Part shown: positions 15,864 to 24,407 of the stretch, piece by piece
Layout of the letters: the number at the start of each line of letters is the position of its first letter
Numbering within the stretch: the stretch's first letter is position 1
From: Demequinaceae bacterium
GTDB taxonomy: Bacteria > Actinomycetota > Actinomycetes > Actinomycetales > Demequinaceae
Length of the DNA stretch: 64,000 bases
Assembly: GCA_016933155.1 (NCBI GenBank)
Contig: JAFGBM010000004.1
Span: 1 to 64,000 of the forward strand
Direction: 5' to 3'
Position numbers and translations under genes: made by a program
Notes under the pieces: model-generated
The model's database searches: none
Told to the model about the DNA's origin: nothing
What the model saw: only the letters and a program-made list of their open reading frames with translations

Positions 15864-16644
15864 GCAGGATCGCCAGAACCCGGAGGAACTCAACGTACAG
15901 CCACACGAGGGTGACGACGAGGCCGAAGGCGGCGGCCCACTCAAAGATCTCGGGAACCCCCCTCTCGACCCCCCGCTTGATGCCATCGAAGTCCATGATG
16001 AGGCTCATCGACGCCAGGACGATGGCGATGGCCCCCACGATGATCCCGAGGGGGATGCCCCCGATCTTGACCTCCGAGCGAAGGCCCCACCCGTCCATCC
16101 CGCCAAGGACGAGGACGAAGTTGACGAGGCAGAAGATCCCGTAGGAGATCATGCCCATCAGGAGCACCCGCTTGTAGCCCTCGGTCACGCGGACCCGGCC
16201 CGAGCGGTACAGCCACAGGCACACGGCCGCCGTCGTGCCGGTCGCAAGGAGCGCCTGGAAGGCGACGCCCTGCATCCCCTCCCCCTGCTCGACGATGGCG
16301 CTCAGACCTCCGAGGAAGACCCCCTCCGCGGCGGCGTACGCAATGATGAGTCCAGGCTTGATCTGCTTCTTGAAGATGATGACGAGGGCCAGAACGAAAC
16401 CGACTATTGCGCCGATGATGCCCAGCATGGGCTCGACCAGCCAGGTCACGGTGGCAGTGGCGAAGAGCAGAGTGAGAAGCCCCGTGGTCTTCGTGACCGT
16501 TCCTTCGTAGGTCATCCGCCCGGTGTCGAAGCCCGTCGCCGATGGCGCGCTGTAGGCGGCTTCGAGTTCCTCGACGCTGGGGGTCGCAGCGCCGCTCCTC
16601 GGCGCCGAAAACGCGCGATTGCTTGTGAAGTATGGATTGGCCAT
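15853..16644 (-). CDS. Bax inhibitor-1/YccA family membrane protein
   Basis: 263 residues: a 50-residue hydrophilic N-terminus (MANPYFTSNRAF, typical of the actinobacterial version), then seven hydrophobic helices at about 55-250. Family hallmarks are MTYEGTVTKTTGLLTLLF near 44, YAAAEGVFLGGLSA near 100 and the last helices with SLIMDFDGIKRGVERGVPE, which carries the conserved acidic pair associated with pH-sensitive calcium leak in this family. The physiological role in actinobacteria is not known. The start has AAGGAGCC upstream. Confidence 0.9.
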   Translation of the reverse strand: MANPYFTSNRAFSAPRSGAATPSVEELEAAYSAPSATGFDTGRMTYEGTVTKTTGLLTLLFATATVTWLVEPMLGIIGAIVGFVLALVIIFKKQIKPGLIIAYAAAEGVFLGGLSAIVEQGEGMQGVAFQALLATGTTAAVCLWLYRSGRVRVTEGYKRVLLMGMISYGIFCLVNFVLVLGGMDGWGLRSEVKIGGIPLGIIVGAIAIVLASMSLIMDFDGIKRGVERGVPEIFEWAAAFGLVVTLVWLYVEFLRVLAILRGR

Positions 16645-16703
16645 GCCAGGCTCCTTCGTGAATTGAGGTTCCGCAGCCAGCGTACATCGCGCGGGCCTGT
16701 GGG

Positions 16704-16780
16704 TGGTGCCCCCGGCAGGGATCGAACCTGCACTTGACCGATTTTAAGTCGGCTGCCTCTACCGGTTGGGCTACGGGGGC
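16704..16780 (-). tRNA. tRNA-Leu(UAA) with a short variable arm
   Basis: A 74-nt cloverleaf plus encoded CCA. The acceptor stem GCCCCCG/CGGGGGC is perfect and the discriminator is A73. The D-arm has a 3-bp stem with a Leu-like enlarged loop (AACCGGTAGA), the anticodon stem GCCGA/TCGGT encloses loop CTTAAAA (anticodon UAA), the variable loop is only CAAGT, and the T-arm is GCAGG-TTCGATC-CCTGC. A15 and U48 fit the Leu-type Levitt pair. Standard tRNA-Leu is class II with a long variable arm, so the isotype call rests on the anticodon and A73. Confidence 0.85.
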
Positions 16781-16800
16781 CCAGGACGATTGTTCCAGGT

Positions 16801-17772
16801 TCACCCCCCGGCGGGCGAGGCTCCCGAGGCGGTCTCCCAGGCGATTCCATCCAGAATGTCGTGTTCGCTCGTGACGACGGTGTCGAGGCGGGCTCCGGCC
16901 AGCATCGTCTCCATCTCGACTCGGAGCATGACTTGCCGCCACACGAGAGCCCCGGCCCCGATCACGTCCACCCGTCCGGGATCCATGAAACCCAGCGCCG
17001 CCCGTTCGTCGTGCGTCATCCGGGTGAGCGAGGACGCCGCCTCACAGGCCTCCTCGATGAGGAACACACTCCCATGGATACGCTCGCGATCGTAGGTCGC
17101 GAGGTTGAGGGCATGGGCGGCGATGGTCGTGACCGTCCCGGCGAGCCCGACCAGTGTGCGTGTCCGCCCCAGCGGAACGGCTTCGGCCGCCCGATCGAGT
17201 GCGGCGTCGATGTCCGCAACCGCCGCCTCGATCTCCGCGTCCGTCGGAGGATCGGAGAAGTCATGCCTCTCGAACATCCTCACGCACCCGACGTCCATGG
17301 AATACTCCGCCTCTGGGTTGTCCATGCCGAGCACGAGTTCGGTCGACCCTCCCCCGAGATCGGCCACCAGGTACGGTCCCGGATGCGTCTCGTCTAGGGC
17401 CTGGGTGGCTCCCCGGAAGGAGAGCCTGGCCTCCTCCACCCCCGAGATCACGTCGGGTTGAATCCCCAATCGTGACTCGACTCCGGCGACGAACTCGTCG
17501 CGGTTGGAGGCGTCCCGAGTCGCCGATGTTGCCACGAAGCGGATCAACTCGACCCCGGCGGCCCGGCATTGCTCCCCGTAGAGATCGATGACGTCGAAGG
17601 CCCGCACAAGAGCCTCGTCGGCGAATCGCCCCGTCCTGTCCACCCCCTGGCCAAGGCGGACGATCACCATGTCCGAGTGGACCTCGGTCAACTCGCCCCT
17701 GCCGACATCGACGTCGGCGATGAGCAGTCGGAGGGAGTTGGTTCCACAGTCGATGGCGGCGACGCGAGGCAT
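16801..17772 (-). CDS. ppx: Ppx/GppA family exopolyphosphatase
   Basis: 323 residues, the short two-domain form typical of actinobacteria. ASKHA-fold motifs: AAIDCGTNSLRLLIADV at the N-terminus (phosphate 1), FVATSATRDASNRDEF near 82, ISGVEEARLSFRGA near 108, DLGGGSTELVLG near 140 (phosphate 2) and GLAGTVTTIAA near 208. Members hydrolyse polyphosphate or (p)ppGpp; short actinobacterial forms are usually polyphosphate hydrolases, but substrate choice is not readable here. It ends the mfd-mazG-ftsB-DUF501-ppx run; 109 bp separate it from the DUF501 stop. Confidence 0.92.
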   Translation of the reverse strand: MPRVAAIDCGTNSLRLLIADVDVGRGELTEVHSDMVIVRLGQGVDRTGRFADEALVRAFDVIDLYGEQCRAAGVELIRFVATSATRDASNRDEFVAGVESRLGIQPDVISGVEEARLSFRGATQALDETHPGPYLVADLGGGSTELVLGMDNPEAEYSMDVGCVRMFERHDFSDPPTDAEIEAAVADIDAALDRAAEAVPLGRTRTLVGLAGTVTTIAAHALNLATYDRERIHGSVFLIEEACEAASSLTRMTHDERAALGFMDPGRVDVIGAGALVWRQVMLRVEMETMLAGARLDTVVTSEHDILDGIAWETASGASPAGG

Positions 17773-17881
17773 ACGCCTAGCGTATCGGCGGGGACTCTAA
17801 GCCTCATGCGGGAGCCTCAACCCCGGCCAAGAGTCTCAACTCCGAGCGCAATCCCTGGGCTCCGGGCGGCAGCCAAATCGT

Positions 17882-18406
17882 TCAGGGGCCCGGCTCCGCA
17901 CAAGTGCACCGATCGATTCGCCACTCCGAACGAATGGCTTCCAACGCCTCATCCCCCAACGGGTTGACCCCCGGCCCTGCAGCGAGGGCGTGTGCGACGA
18001 GAACGTGCAGGCATTTGACCCGATCGGGCATTCCCCCGGCGCTCACCCCGTCGATCTCTGGCACCTCGCCCAGCCGCCGCCGATCCTCGAGGTAGGCCTT
18101 GTGCGCAGCCCGGTACCGTGCGACAAGCGCCTCGTCCTCCCTGAGTCGGTCCGTCATCTCCCGCATCCGCCCGGCGGCCTCGAGCCGGGACACTGCCGCG
18201 ACCGCCCCCGGATGGGTGAGGTAATACAGGGTGGGGAAGGGCGTTCCGTCTTCGAGTCGGGAATCGGTCATCACGACGACCGGATTGCCGCACAGACACC
18301 TCGCGGACACGGCGACTACCCCGCGGGGCTTTCGGCCGAGTTGACGGGCGAGGATGGCAAGATCGGCAGAGGTCACCCCTGGCGGTTCCGGACTGATGGC
18401 TTTCAC
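17882..18406 (-). CDS. DUF501 family protein
   Basis: 174 residues from a GTG that overlaps the ftsB stop (GTGA). The DUF501 signature is readable: LARQLGRKPRGVVAVSARCLCGNPVVV with a Cys pair near residue 40, GTPFPTLYYLTHPGAVAAVSRLEAAGRM near 58-85, and VKCLHVLVAHALAAGPGVNPLGDEAL near 130, ending in CTC. The family is nearly always found between FtsB/DivIC and Ppx in actinobacteria. Its function is unknown; the conserved Cys residues suggest metal binding (inference). Translational coupling to ftsB is likely. Confidence 0.92.
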   Translation of the reverse strand: MKAISPEPPGVTSADLAILARQLGRKPRGVVAVSARCLCGNPVVVMTDSRLEDGTPFPTLYYLTHPGAVAAVSRLEAAGRMREMTDRLREDEALVARYRAAHKAYLEDRRRLGEVPEIDGVSAGGMPDRVKCLHVLVAHALAAGPGVNPLGDEALEAIRSEWRIDRCTCAEPGP

Positions 18407-19011
18407 CCCCCCTCGGGGTTCTCGAGGGAGCCCCATACGACGGAGTACCACGGCGCCCCGTCCCGGATGGCCGGAGCGTCCGGCTCCACGACGGGATCGG
18501 GCGCACCCGTTGCCGTCTCGGGGTCGATGACACGGTAGGGAGTCTCGCCGGGAAGCACGTAACTCAGCCTCTCGCGCGCCCGGGCGATGACATACGCCGG
18601 GTCATCCCATCGTGCGAGCTCCGCCTCGAGATCGGCAACCTCGGCAGAAGCGGCCTCCGCATCGGCGCGAAGTTCTGCAAGCCGGTCCCGCTGCCGGACG
18701 TATGCCCGAAGCGAGGGCAGCAAGACGGCAAGCGCCATGACCAGGACGAGGATGAAGACGACGACCCGCCAGGACGCCGTCGTCCGGCCGGTCGATCCCC
18801 TCCGGATTCTGGCGAGGTGCTCATGTGTCGAGGACCGTCGGGGGCGTTCGGCCGACGCGGATGCCTGCCCGGTCGCGGTGGGGGGCTGTGCGGTCGCGGC
18901 GGATGCCTGCCCGTTCGCAGCGGAAGGCTGCGTGGCTGCCGTCAAAGGCTTCTCGCGCCGGGCGGGCCTGCGAGGTACACCTGGACGGGTGGGGACGGTC
19001 ACGCCTTCCAT
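18403..19011 (-). CDS. ftsB: Septum formation initiator FtsB/DivIC family
   Basis: 202 residues from ATG (MEGVTVPTRPG); starts at 19092 or 19002 are possible. The first 95 residues are a low-complexity, Ala/Thr/Gln/Ser-rich cytoplasmic tail with short repeats (QPSAANGQASAATAQPPTATGQASA), then one transmembrane helix at about 103-125 (VVVFILVLVMALAVLLPS), then an extracellular coiled coil (RQRDRLAELRADAEAASAEVADLEAEL) and the conserved DPAYVIARARERLSYVLPGE of this family. It forms part of the divisome FtsQLB complex. Enolase, which usually lies between mazG and this gene in actinobacteria, is absent. Confidence 0.92.
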   Translation of the reverse strand: MEGVTVPTRPGVPRRPARREKPLTAATQPSAANGQASAATAQPPTATGQASASAERPRRSSTHEHLARIRRGSTGRTTASWRVVVFILVLVMALAVLLPSLRAYVRQRDRLAELRADAEAASAEVADLEAELARWDDPAYVIARARERLSYVLPGETPYRVIDPETATGAPDPVVEPDAPAIRDGAPWYSVVWGSLENPEGG

Positions 19012-19057
19012 TGTCCAGACGGTTCTCGTCCGGACCCACCACTGGGACCGCGAGTCG

Positions 19058-19696
19058 CTAGGCCGTGCCGTTCGCGACCGGACCGGACTCAACCTCCCGA
19101 ACCGCCTCCTCTAAGGCCCTCACGGCCGATCGGAGCTCCCCCTCGGCGTCCCGACCTTCCGCCTCCGCCCGGGCCACGAGATCGAGAATCGCCTTTCCCA
19201 CCCCAACCCCTGCGGGATCGCGGAAATCGATCCCCGCCCGACTGGCGCGGGAGAGGACCTTCTGGGCACGGGCGAGGGCAGGCATGTCCCGGGGGAGCCC
19301 ATCGAGAACAGAACCCGTCTGCCTCGACTCGGCCTTGATGCGCTCCCACGTCTCATGGACGTCCCTCACACCCGTCGCCGTCTCATCGCCGAAGACGTGG
19401 GGGTGACGCTTCACAAGTTTGTCGGCGACCAGCCCGGCAACCTCGTCGAGGTCGAACGAGTCGGTGGGGTGCTCCTCGGCGATCCTTGCGTGGAACACCA
19501 CCTGAAGGAGCACGTCGCCCAGTTCCTCGCGTAGGTCCACCCGACTCCCCCCCTCGATGGCGTCGACGAGTTCGTAGACCTCCTCGATCGCGTGCTTGAC
19601 GAGAGACTCGTGAGTCTGCTCAGCATCCCAGGGGCATCCGCCGGGAGACCGGAGCCGATCCATCACCTCGATGAGGCGCTGGAGCCCATCACTCAC
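19058..19696 (-). CDS. mazG: Nucleoside triphosphate pyrophosphohydrolase MazG
   Basis: 212 residues from a GTG that overlaps the preceding lipoprotein gene by 8 bp. The MazG all-alpha domain has MDRLRSPGGCPWDAEQTH near residue 10, the Mg-binding EEVYELVDAIEGG (EExxE) and REELGDVLLQVVFHARI (ExxD) near 33-65, then KLVKRHPHVFGD near 85, and a second, degenerate helical half. It hydrolyses non-canonical dNTPs and, in some species, (p)ppGpp. The position after mfd and the SurA-like lipoprotein is standard for actinobacteria. Confidence 0.94.
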   Translation of the reverse strand: MSDGLQRLIEVMDRLRSPGGCPWDAEQTHESLVKHAIEEVYELVDAIEGGSRVDLREELGDVLLQVVFHARIAEEHPTDSFDLDEVAGLVADKLVKRHPHVFGDETATGVRDVHETWERIKAESRQTGSVLDGLPRDMPALARAQKVLSRASRAGIDFRDPAGVGVGKAILDLVARAEAEGRDAEGELRSAVRALEEAVREVESGPVANGTA

Positions 19697-20315
19697 CCGA
19701 GATCCAGTCGGGTTGATCGGTGACGGAGAATCCGTTGATTTCCTTCCAGGCCACGAACTGCGCGGGTCCGTACACGAGCGTGTTATCGGAGATGTCCTGC
19801 TCGATGACTCGGATGGTGTCAATGAAGGACTCGAGGGTGAAGTCGCCGTACCTGGGAGACACGGTGGCATTCTCGTCGATGTCCGTCACTAGTTCTATCA
19901 GGGCGAGGGTGCCATCAACTTCGTGCATCAGAATGGCGACGTACTGGACCACCCGAACCACCTCGAGGGCGCCGGTGGTGAGTTCGGTGTTCAGACATAG
20001 CGGATCGTTCTCGTAACTGACCCAGATCTCCGCCTGGGTCGCGAGTTGCTCATCGGTCATGCCATAGCCCAGGTCCTCGGCGAGCGCGACGACCTCAGGG
20101 CCGAGCAGGAGCAGGGTGAGGTCTTCCCCGGAGTTCGGTCCCGAGCAGAGTTCGTTCATTCCCAGACGAATGGCGGTGATGTCGGCATCCGTGATCTCCC
20201 GATCGTGGTAGACGGCGACGACCCCGGGTTCCCCTTTGCCGGGGACAGCGCAGCCCGCCAGGGCCAGAAGGGCGACGGCGATGAGGGGAAGCGAACGGAG
20301 CGGATTTGCGGTCAT
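19689..20315 (-). CDS. SurA N-terminal-like lipoprotein
   Basis: 208 residues. A signal peptide ends in lipobox LALAGC at about residue 22. After it, VVAVYHDREITDADITAIR resembles the start of SurA/PrsA N-terminal chaperone domains (VVATVNGxxIT), and the rest is mainly helical without a PPIase domain. Position between mfd and mazG matches the SurA_N lipoproteins found in other actinobacteria. A role in folding of exported proteins is inferred from family; similarity is weak by eye. It starts 10 bp after mfd stops, and its 3' end overlaps mazG. Confidence 0.75.
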   Translation of the reverse strand: MTANPLRSLPLIAVALLALAGCAVPGKGEPGVVAVYHDREITDADITAIRLGMNELCSGPNSGEDLTLLLLGPEVVALAEDLGYGMTDEQLATQAEIWVSYENDPLCLNTELTTGALEVVRVVQYVAILMHEVDGTLALIELVTDIDENATVSPRYGDFTLESFIDTIRVIEQDISDNTLVYGPAQFVAWKEINGFSVTDQPDWISGE

Positions 20316-20324
20316 GGGGTCATC

Positions 20325-23300
20325 CTAGCCACCGGCGATGGCCCCGACGACGGATCGCACCCATTCGAGGACGGAGGGGCCGGAGATCGCCGTCTCGCCT
20401 ACCCTCGTCGTCGTCGGCGCTGGGACAAGGATCTGCCGAACGGCGGGCTTGATGATGGTGCCGGGATAGAGGCGACGGACCCGGAGGGCGGCGCTGTCGG
20501 CGAGGACGACGGGGAAGAATCGCACGTACCGACCTTGGACGGTGGCCTCACTCAGCCCGCGGGCGGCCAGGTCGAGCCGAAGAGCGGTGATGGAGAAGAG
20601 GTTGCGAACGACCTCGGGCATCTCGCCGTAGCGGTCGACGAGTTCGTCCTCGACGGCCGTGATCGACTCGCCGTCCTCGATGGCCGCGATCTTGCGGTAG
20701 GCCTCCAGACGGAGCCTCTCGTGGCCGATGTACGTCTGCGGGATGTGGGCGTCGAGGGGGAGGTCGATCGTGACGGGAGTGACCTCTTCTGGCGCTCCAC
20801 CCCGGAACGACTCCACGGCCTCCCCGACCATCCTCATGTACAGGTCGAACCCGACCCCTTCGATGTGCCCGGATTGCTGGGCGCCGAGCAGGTTCCCCGC
20901 CCCCCGGATCTCCAGGTCCCGCATGGCGACCGCCGTCCCCGACCCCAGGTCAGTGTGGGCGGCGATAGTCTGAAGCCGATCGTGGGCGGTCTCGGTCATG
21001 GTGCGATCGGGGGGATAGAGGAAATAGGCGTATGCCCGCTCCCGGCCCCGGCCTACACGACCCCGGAGTTGGTGAAGCTGGCCGAGGCCGAGCTTGTCGG
21101 CTCGTTCCACGATGAGGGTGTTGGCGTTCGGGATGTCGAGCCCCGACTCCACGATCGTGGTGCACACCAGGACGTCGTATCGACGTTCGTAGTAGTCGAC
21201 CATGACCTGCTCGAGTTGGTGCTCCGCCATTTGGCCGTGTGCAATACCGATCCTCGCCTCCGGGACCAGGTCGTTGAGGTGGGAGGCAGCCCGTCCGATG
21301 GTTGCCACCGAATTGTGGATGAAGAAGACCTGGCCGTCGCGGAGGAGCTCCCTCCTGACGGCCGCGACGATCTGGGCATCCTCGTTCGGGCCGACATACG
21401 TGAGGATGGGAAGCCGCTCCTCCGGAGGCGTGGCGAGGGTGGAAAGCTCGCGGATTCCCGTCACGGCCATCTCGAGGGTCCTCGGGATCGGGGTGGCCGA
21501 CATCGCCAGGACGTCGACATTCGTCCGCATGGCCTTGAGGGTCTCCTTGTGCTCGACGCCGAATCGCTGCTCCTCGTCGATGACAACGAGCCCAAGCCGT
21601 TTGAACCTTACCTGCCCGGTCAGGACCCGGTGGGTCCCGATGACGATGTCCACCGACCCATCGGCTACCGCCTCTGCGACCTCTCTCGCTTCCTTGTCCG
21701 TCTGGAATCGGGAAAGGGCCGCGATCCGGACGGGGAACTGGGCCAGCCTGCCCGCGAAGGTGTCGGCGTGCTGCTTGACGAGGAGCGTCGTCGGGACGAG
21801 GACCACGACCTGCAGGCCCTCCTGGACGGCCTTGAAGGCCGCCCGAACCGCGATCTCCGTCTTGCCGAAGCCGACGTCGCCGCACACGAGGCGATCCATC
21901 GGAACCGGGCGTTCCATGTCGGCCTTGACCTCGTCGATCGTTGCGAGCTGGTCGGGGGTTTCGATGTACGGGAAGGACTCCTCGAGTTCACGCTGCCAGG
22001 GGGTGTCCTCACCGAAGGCGTGACCCTCGCTGGCCATCCGGGCGCTGTATAGGCGGATCAATTCGGCGGCGATCTCCCGGACGGCCTTGCGCGCCTGGCC
22101 CTTCGCCCGTTCCCAGTCGGCGCCCCCCATCTTGCTCAGACTCGGGGTCTCCCCGCCGACGTACTTCGTCACCCGGTCGAGGTGGTCGGTCGGGACCGAT
22201 AGACGGTCCCCCGGCATCCCTCGCCGCGAGGGCGCGTACTCGATGACGAGGTACTCCCTCTCGACACCCCGGACAGTCCGGCGGGCCATCTCGATGAACC
22301 TTCCGATCCCGTGCTGATCATGGACGACGAAGTCTCCCGGCCGAAGCGATACCGGGTCGACGGCCGCTCGCCGACGGGCAGGGGTCCGGCCGGTCTGGGC
22401 GATGGAGGAGGCCCGTCCCGTCAGATCCGATTCGCTGAGGACGAGGAAGCGGGAGGAGGGAAGGGTCCAGCCATTGCCGGATACGTAGGGCACGACGGAG
22501 ACGACGGAGTCCACGGGAAGGTAGACCTCCTGGACGCGCGCCGGGATATCTTCCTCCGCGCACCGCTCGACGAGCCGCTCCGCACTGCCCTGACCGGCCG
22601 CGGCCACCACGACGCGCCATCCGTCGGCGAGCCGGGCTTTGATGTCCTTGAGCGCCCGATCCGGTTGACCCCTATGCTCGTCCGTCCCTCCAATGCCCGT
22701 CACTATCGCCCCAGATGCGCCGAAGGGGCCGAGGCTTCCCCAGGAAAGCCCCCGCGAAACACCCTCGGTCCGCAGGTCGTCGAGCCTGCGGAAGGCCCCT
22801 GCGGCAGCCCCTGCATCGGCCCCGCCACCGACCCCCGCACCAGCCCCCCCACCGACCCCCGCACCAGCCCCGCCACCGACCCGGGTTGCGTGGTCGATCG
22901 GGGCCTTCGCCCCGGCCATCGCCGAGGACCACGCGGCCGCCAGGAACTCGGCGGCAGTCCGGGAGAGGTCCTCCTCCCGGCGGGCGAGTCTCTCCGGCTC
23001 GATCTCGACAACCCTGGTTCCGGCGGGGAGTTCCTCGACGAGGGATCTCATGCCGTCGGCGAGCAGGGGAAGGAGGCTTTCCATGCCCTCCGTGACGACG
23101 CCGGAGGCGACCCTCTCGAGGATGTCGGAGGCGGCCGGGAGGGAGGGGAGGAGGGCAGCCGCTTTCGCCCGGACCCCATCCGTGAGGAGGAGTTCCCTGC
23201 AGGCGGGAGCCCAGAGGCGCCCGACGTCCGTCAGGGACCGCTGGTCGGCCACCGAGAAGGACCGGATCGACTCCACCTCGTCGCCGAAGAACTCTATGCG

Positions 23301-24110
23301 CACCGGGTGCGGATCGATCGGGACGAAGACGTCGACGATGCCGCCCCGGACCGCGAAGTCTCCGCGGCTTTCCACCATGTCGACGCGGGAGTATCCGGAC
23401 TCCGCTAGGGAGGCCGTCAGGGCCGTGAGGTCGAGTCGATCCCCCAGCCGGGCCGTGATGGGGACGAGGTCGGCAAGCCCGGTGGCGAGGGGCTGGATGA
23501 CGGCGCGAATCGGGGCGACGACGACCCGAATCGGGGGGAGCCCCGATTCCTGGGCGGCGATGGAGGGGTGGGCGAGACGGCGAAGGGCGGAGATGCGGCG
23601 GCAGACGGTGTCAACCCGGGGGGAGAGCCGTTCGTGGGGGAGGGTCTCCCAGGAGGGGAAAACAGCGATCCGGGCGGGGTCGAGGTAGGCTCCGAGGGTT
23701 TCAGCGAAAGCCTCCGCCTCCCGTCCCGTGGCCGTGATGACGAGCGTGATGGGGGTGGCCCCGAACAGGTCGTCGGGAGCCTCCGAGCCCGTGTCGTTCG
23801 CGGTCCCCTCCCCGATGGTGCAGGCAAGAGCAACCAGGGCTGGTGCGGAGGCCGTCGCGGCAACCACCCGATCCGATGCTGGATCTAGCCGAGCGAGGGC
23901 GGGGTCATCCCGGAGTATGTCCAGGATCGCGTAAAGGAGCGGTTCTGGGGATCTCACGTCTCTCCGGGGGTTCGGCCCGATTCTGGGCAGGGCAACGGTT
24001 CCGGCGGATGCCGGCCCTGCCATTCTAGTTTGGGCTCCAGACATACCCGTTTGGGCTCCGGCCACGCCTGGTTCTGGGCTCGGGTCACGCCCGACTCTGG
24101 GCTCCGGCAT
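20325..24110 (-). CDS. mfd: Transcription-repair coupling factor Mfd
   Basis: 1261 residues. The UvrB-homology region with DTVCRRISALRRL and RGGIVDVFVP is at about 80-330. The RNAP-interaction domain follows, with GDFVVHDQHGIGRF and LVIEYAPS near 605-650. The RecG-like helicase core has GDVGFGKTEIAVRAAFKAV near 745, DEEQRFGVEHKE near 850, SATPIPRTLEMA near 880 and QLRGRVGRGRERAYAYFLY near 1030; the TRCF domain is C-terminal. Mfd removes stalled RNA polymerase and recruits UvrA. Two oddities: a 24-bp-repeat-encoded Gly/Ala/Val insert at about 407-431, and a repeat-like N-terminal 50 residues (PEPGVAGAQTGMSGAQTRMAG). The first ATG has GGAG five bases upstream; an ATG at 24023 is the alternative. 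The start overlaps the small upstream gene by 26 bp. Confidence 0.95.
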   Translation of the reverse strand: MPEPRVGRDPSPEPGVAGAQTGMSGAQTRMAGPASAGTVALPRIGPNPRRDVRSPEPLLYAILDILRDDPALARLDPASDRVVAATASAPALVALACTIGEGTANDTGSEAPDDLFGATPITLVITATGREAEAFAETLGAYLDPARIAVFPSWETLPHERLSPRVDTVCRRISALRRLAHPSIAAQESGLPPIRVVVAPIRAVIQPLATGLADLVPITARLGDRLDLTALTASLAESGYSRVDMVESRGDFAVRGGIVDVFVPIDPHPVRIEFFGDEVESIRSFSVADQRSLTDVGRLWAPACRELLLTDGVRAKAAALLPSLPAASDILERVASGVVTEGMESLLPLLADGMRSLVEELPAGTRVVEIEPERLARREEDLSRTAAEFLAAAWSSAMAGAKAPIDHATRVGGGAGAGVGGGAGAGVGGGADAGAAAGAFRRLDDLRTEGVSRGLSWGSLGPFGASGAIVTGIGGTDEHRGQPDRALKDIKARLADGWRVVVAAAGQGSAERLVERCAEEDIPARVQEVYLPVDSVVSVVPYVSGNGWTLPSSRFLVLSESDLTGRASSIAQTGRTPARRRAAVDPVSLRPGDFVVHDQHGIGRFIEMARRTVRGVEREYLVIEYAPSRRGMPGDRLSVPTDHLDRVTKYVGGETPSLSKMGGADWERAKGQARKAVREIAAELIRLYSARMASEGHAFGEDTPWQRELEESFPYIETPDQLATIDEVKADMERPVPMDRLVCGDVGFGKTEIAVRAAFKAVQEGLQVVVLVPTTLLVKQHADTFAGRLAQFPVRIAALSRFQTDKEAREVAEAVADGSVDIVIGTHRVLTGQVRFKRLGLVVIDEEQRFGVEHKETLKAMRTNVDVLAMSATPIPRTLEMAVTGIRELSTLATPPEERLPILTYVGPNEDAQIVAAVRRELLRDGQVFFIHNSVATIGRAASHLNDLVPEARIGIAHGQMAEHQLEQVMVDYYERRYDVLVCTTIVESGLDIPNANTLIVERADKLGLGQLHQLRGRVGRGRERAYAYFLYPPDRTMTETAHDRLQTIAAHTDLGSGTAVAMRDLEIRGAGNLLGAQQSGHIEGVGFDLYMRMVGEAVESFRGGAPEEVTPVTIDLPLDAHIPQTYIGHERLRLEAYRKIAAIEDGESITAVEDELVDRYGEMPEVVRNLFSITALRLDLAARGLSEATVQGRYVRFFPVVLADSAALRVRRLYPGTIIKPAVRQILVPAPTTTRVGETAISGPSVLEWVRSVVGAIAGG
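22819..22890. repeat. 24-bp tandem repeat inside mfd
   Basis: Three 24-bp units (22819-22842, 22843-22866, 22867-22890) of the form GCCCCGCCACCGACCCCCGC + ACCA; the last unit diverges in its second half. Read on the minus strand it encodes the octapeptide GVGGGAGA two to three times. The length keeps the frame. It lies between the UvrB-like part and the RNAP-interaction domain and is expected to form a flexible loop. Confidence 0.9.
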
Positions 24111-24318
24111 CGCGTCTCCGGATCTCTCCGGCCACCAGAGCCATCAATACGTCCGCATCCCGCCGAAGCCTCGCCACCTCGCCCGACATCTCGAGCAACT
24201 CCGAAGCAGGGAGGTCGGCGACGTCGACGCCGTCACGGGAGCACAGGGCCGAGAAGGCCGCCCGCAACGAGTCGATGTGGAATCTCATGACACCCATTCG
24301 ATCACCCCCCTCTGACAC
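24085..24318 (-). CDS. Short DUF222-like protein, probable remnant of an HNH nuclease-type gene
   Basis: 77 residues. The sequence ADLPASELLEMSGEVARLRRDADVLMALVAGEIRRR resembles the N-terminal helical part of actinobacterial DUF222/HNH proteins, where a similar helix pair precedes a long linker and a C-terminal HNH nuclease. Here the protein stops after that helix pair, inside the start of mfd (26-bp overlap). It may be a real small gene translated ahead of mfd, or the stub of a deleted HNH gene. The start could also be one of the two later Met codons. The call is tentative. Confidence 0.5.
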   Translation of the reverse strand: MSEGGDRMGVMRFHIDSLRAAFSALCSRDGVDVADLPASELLEMSGEVARLRRDADVLMALVAGEIRRRDAGAQSRA

Positions 24319-24407
24319 GCTTGCCCCGTTTTGCCCGACTATGTGTGGAAAACCGCCCCACTCGCACGACCTGGGGACACTAGTTGGGCGCGATCGGCCC
24401 GACGCCC

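Noticed and set aside
15864-15986. N-terminal extension of the membrane protein at 15243
   Set aside because: It would overlap BI-1 coding sequence in another frame and gives a Ser/Gly/Pro-rich leader typical of a shadow frame.
20046-22052. Long plus-strand open frame (668 codons) opposite mfd
   Set aside because: It is the antisense shadow of a high-GC gene: biased codon third positions keep the other frame open. It has no ribosome site or family match, while mfd on the other strand has full motifs.
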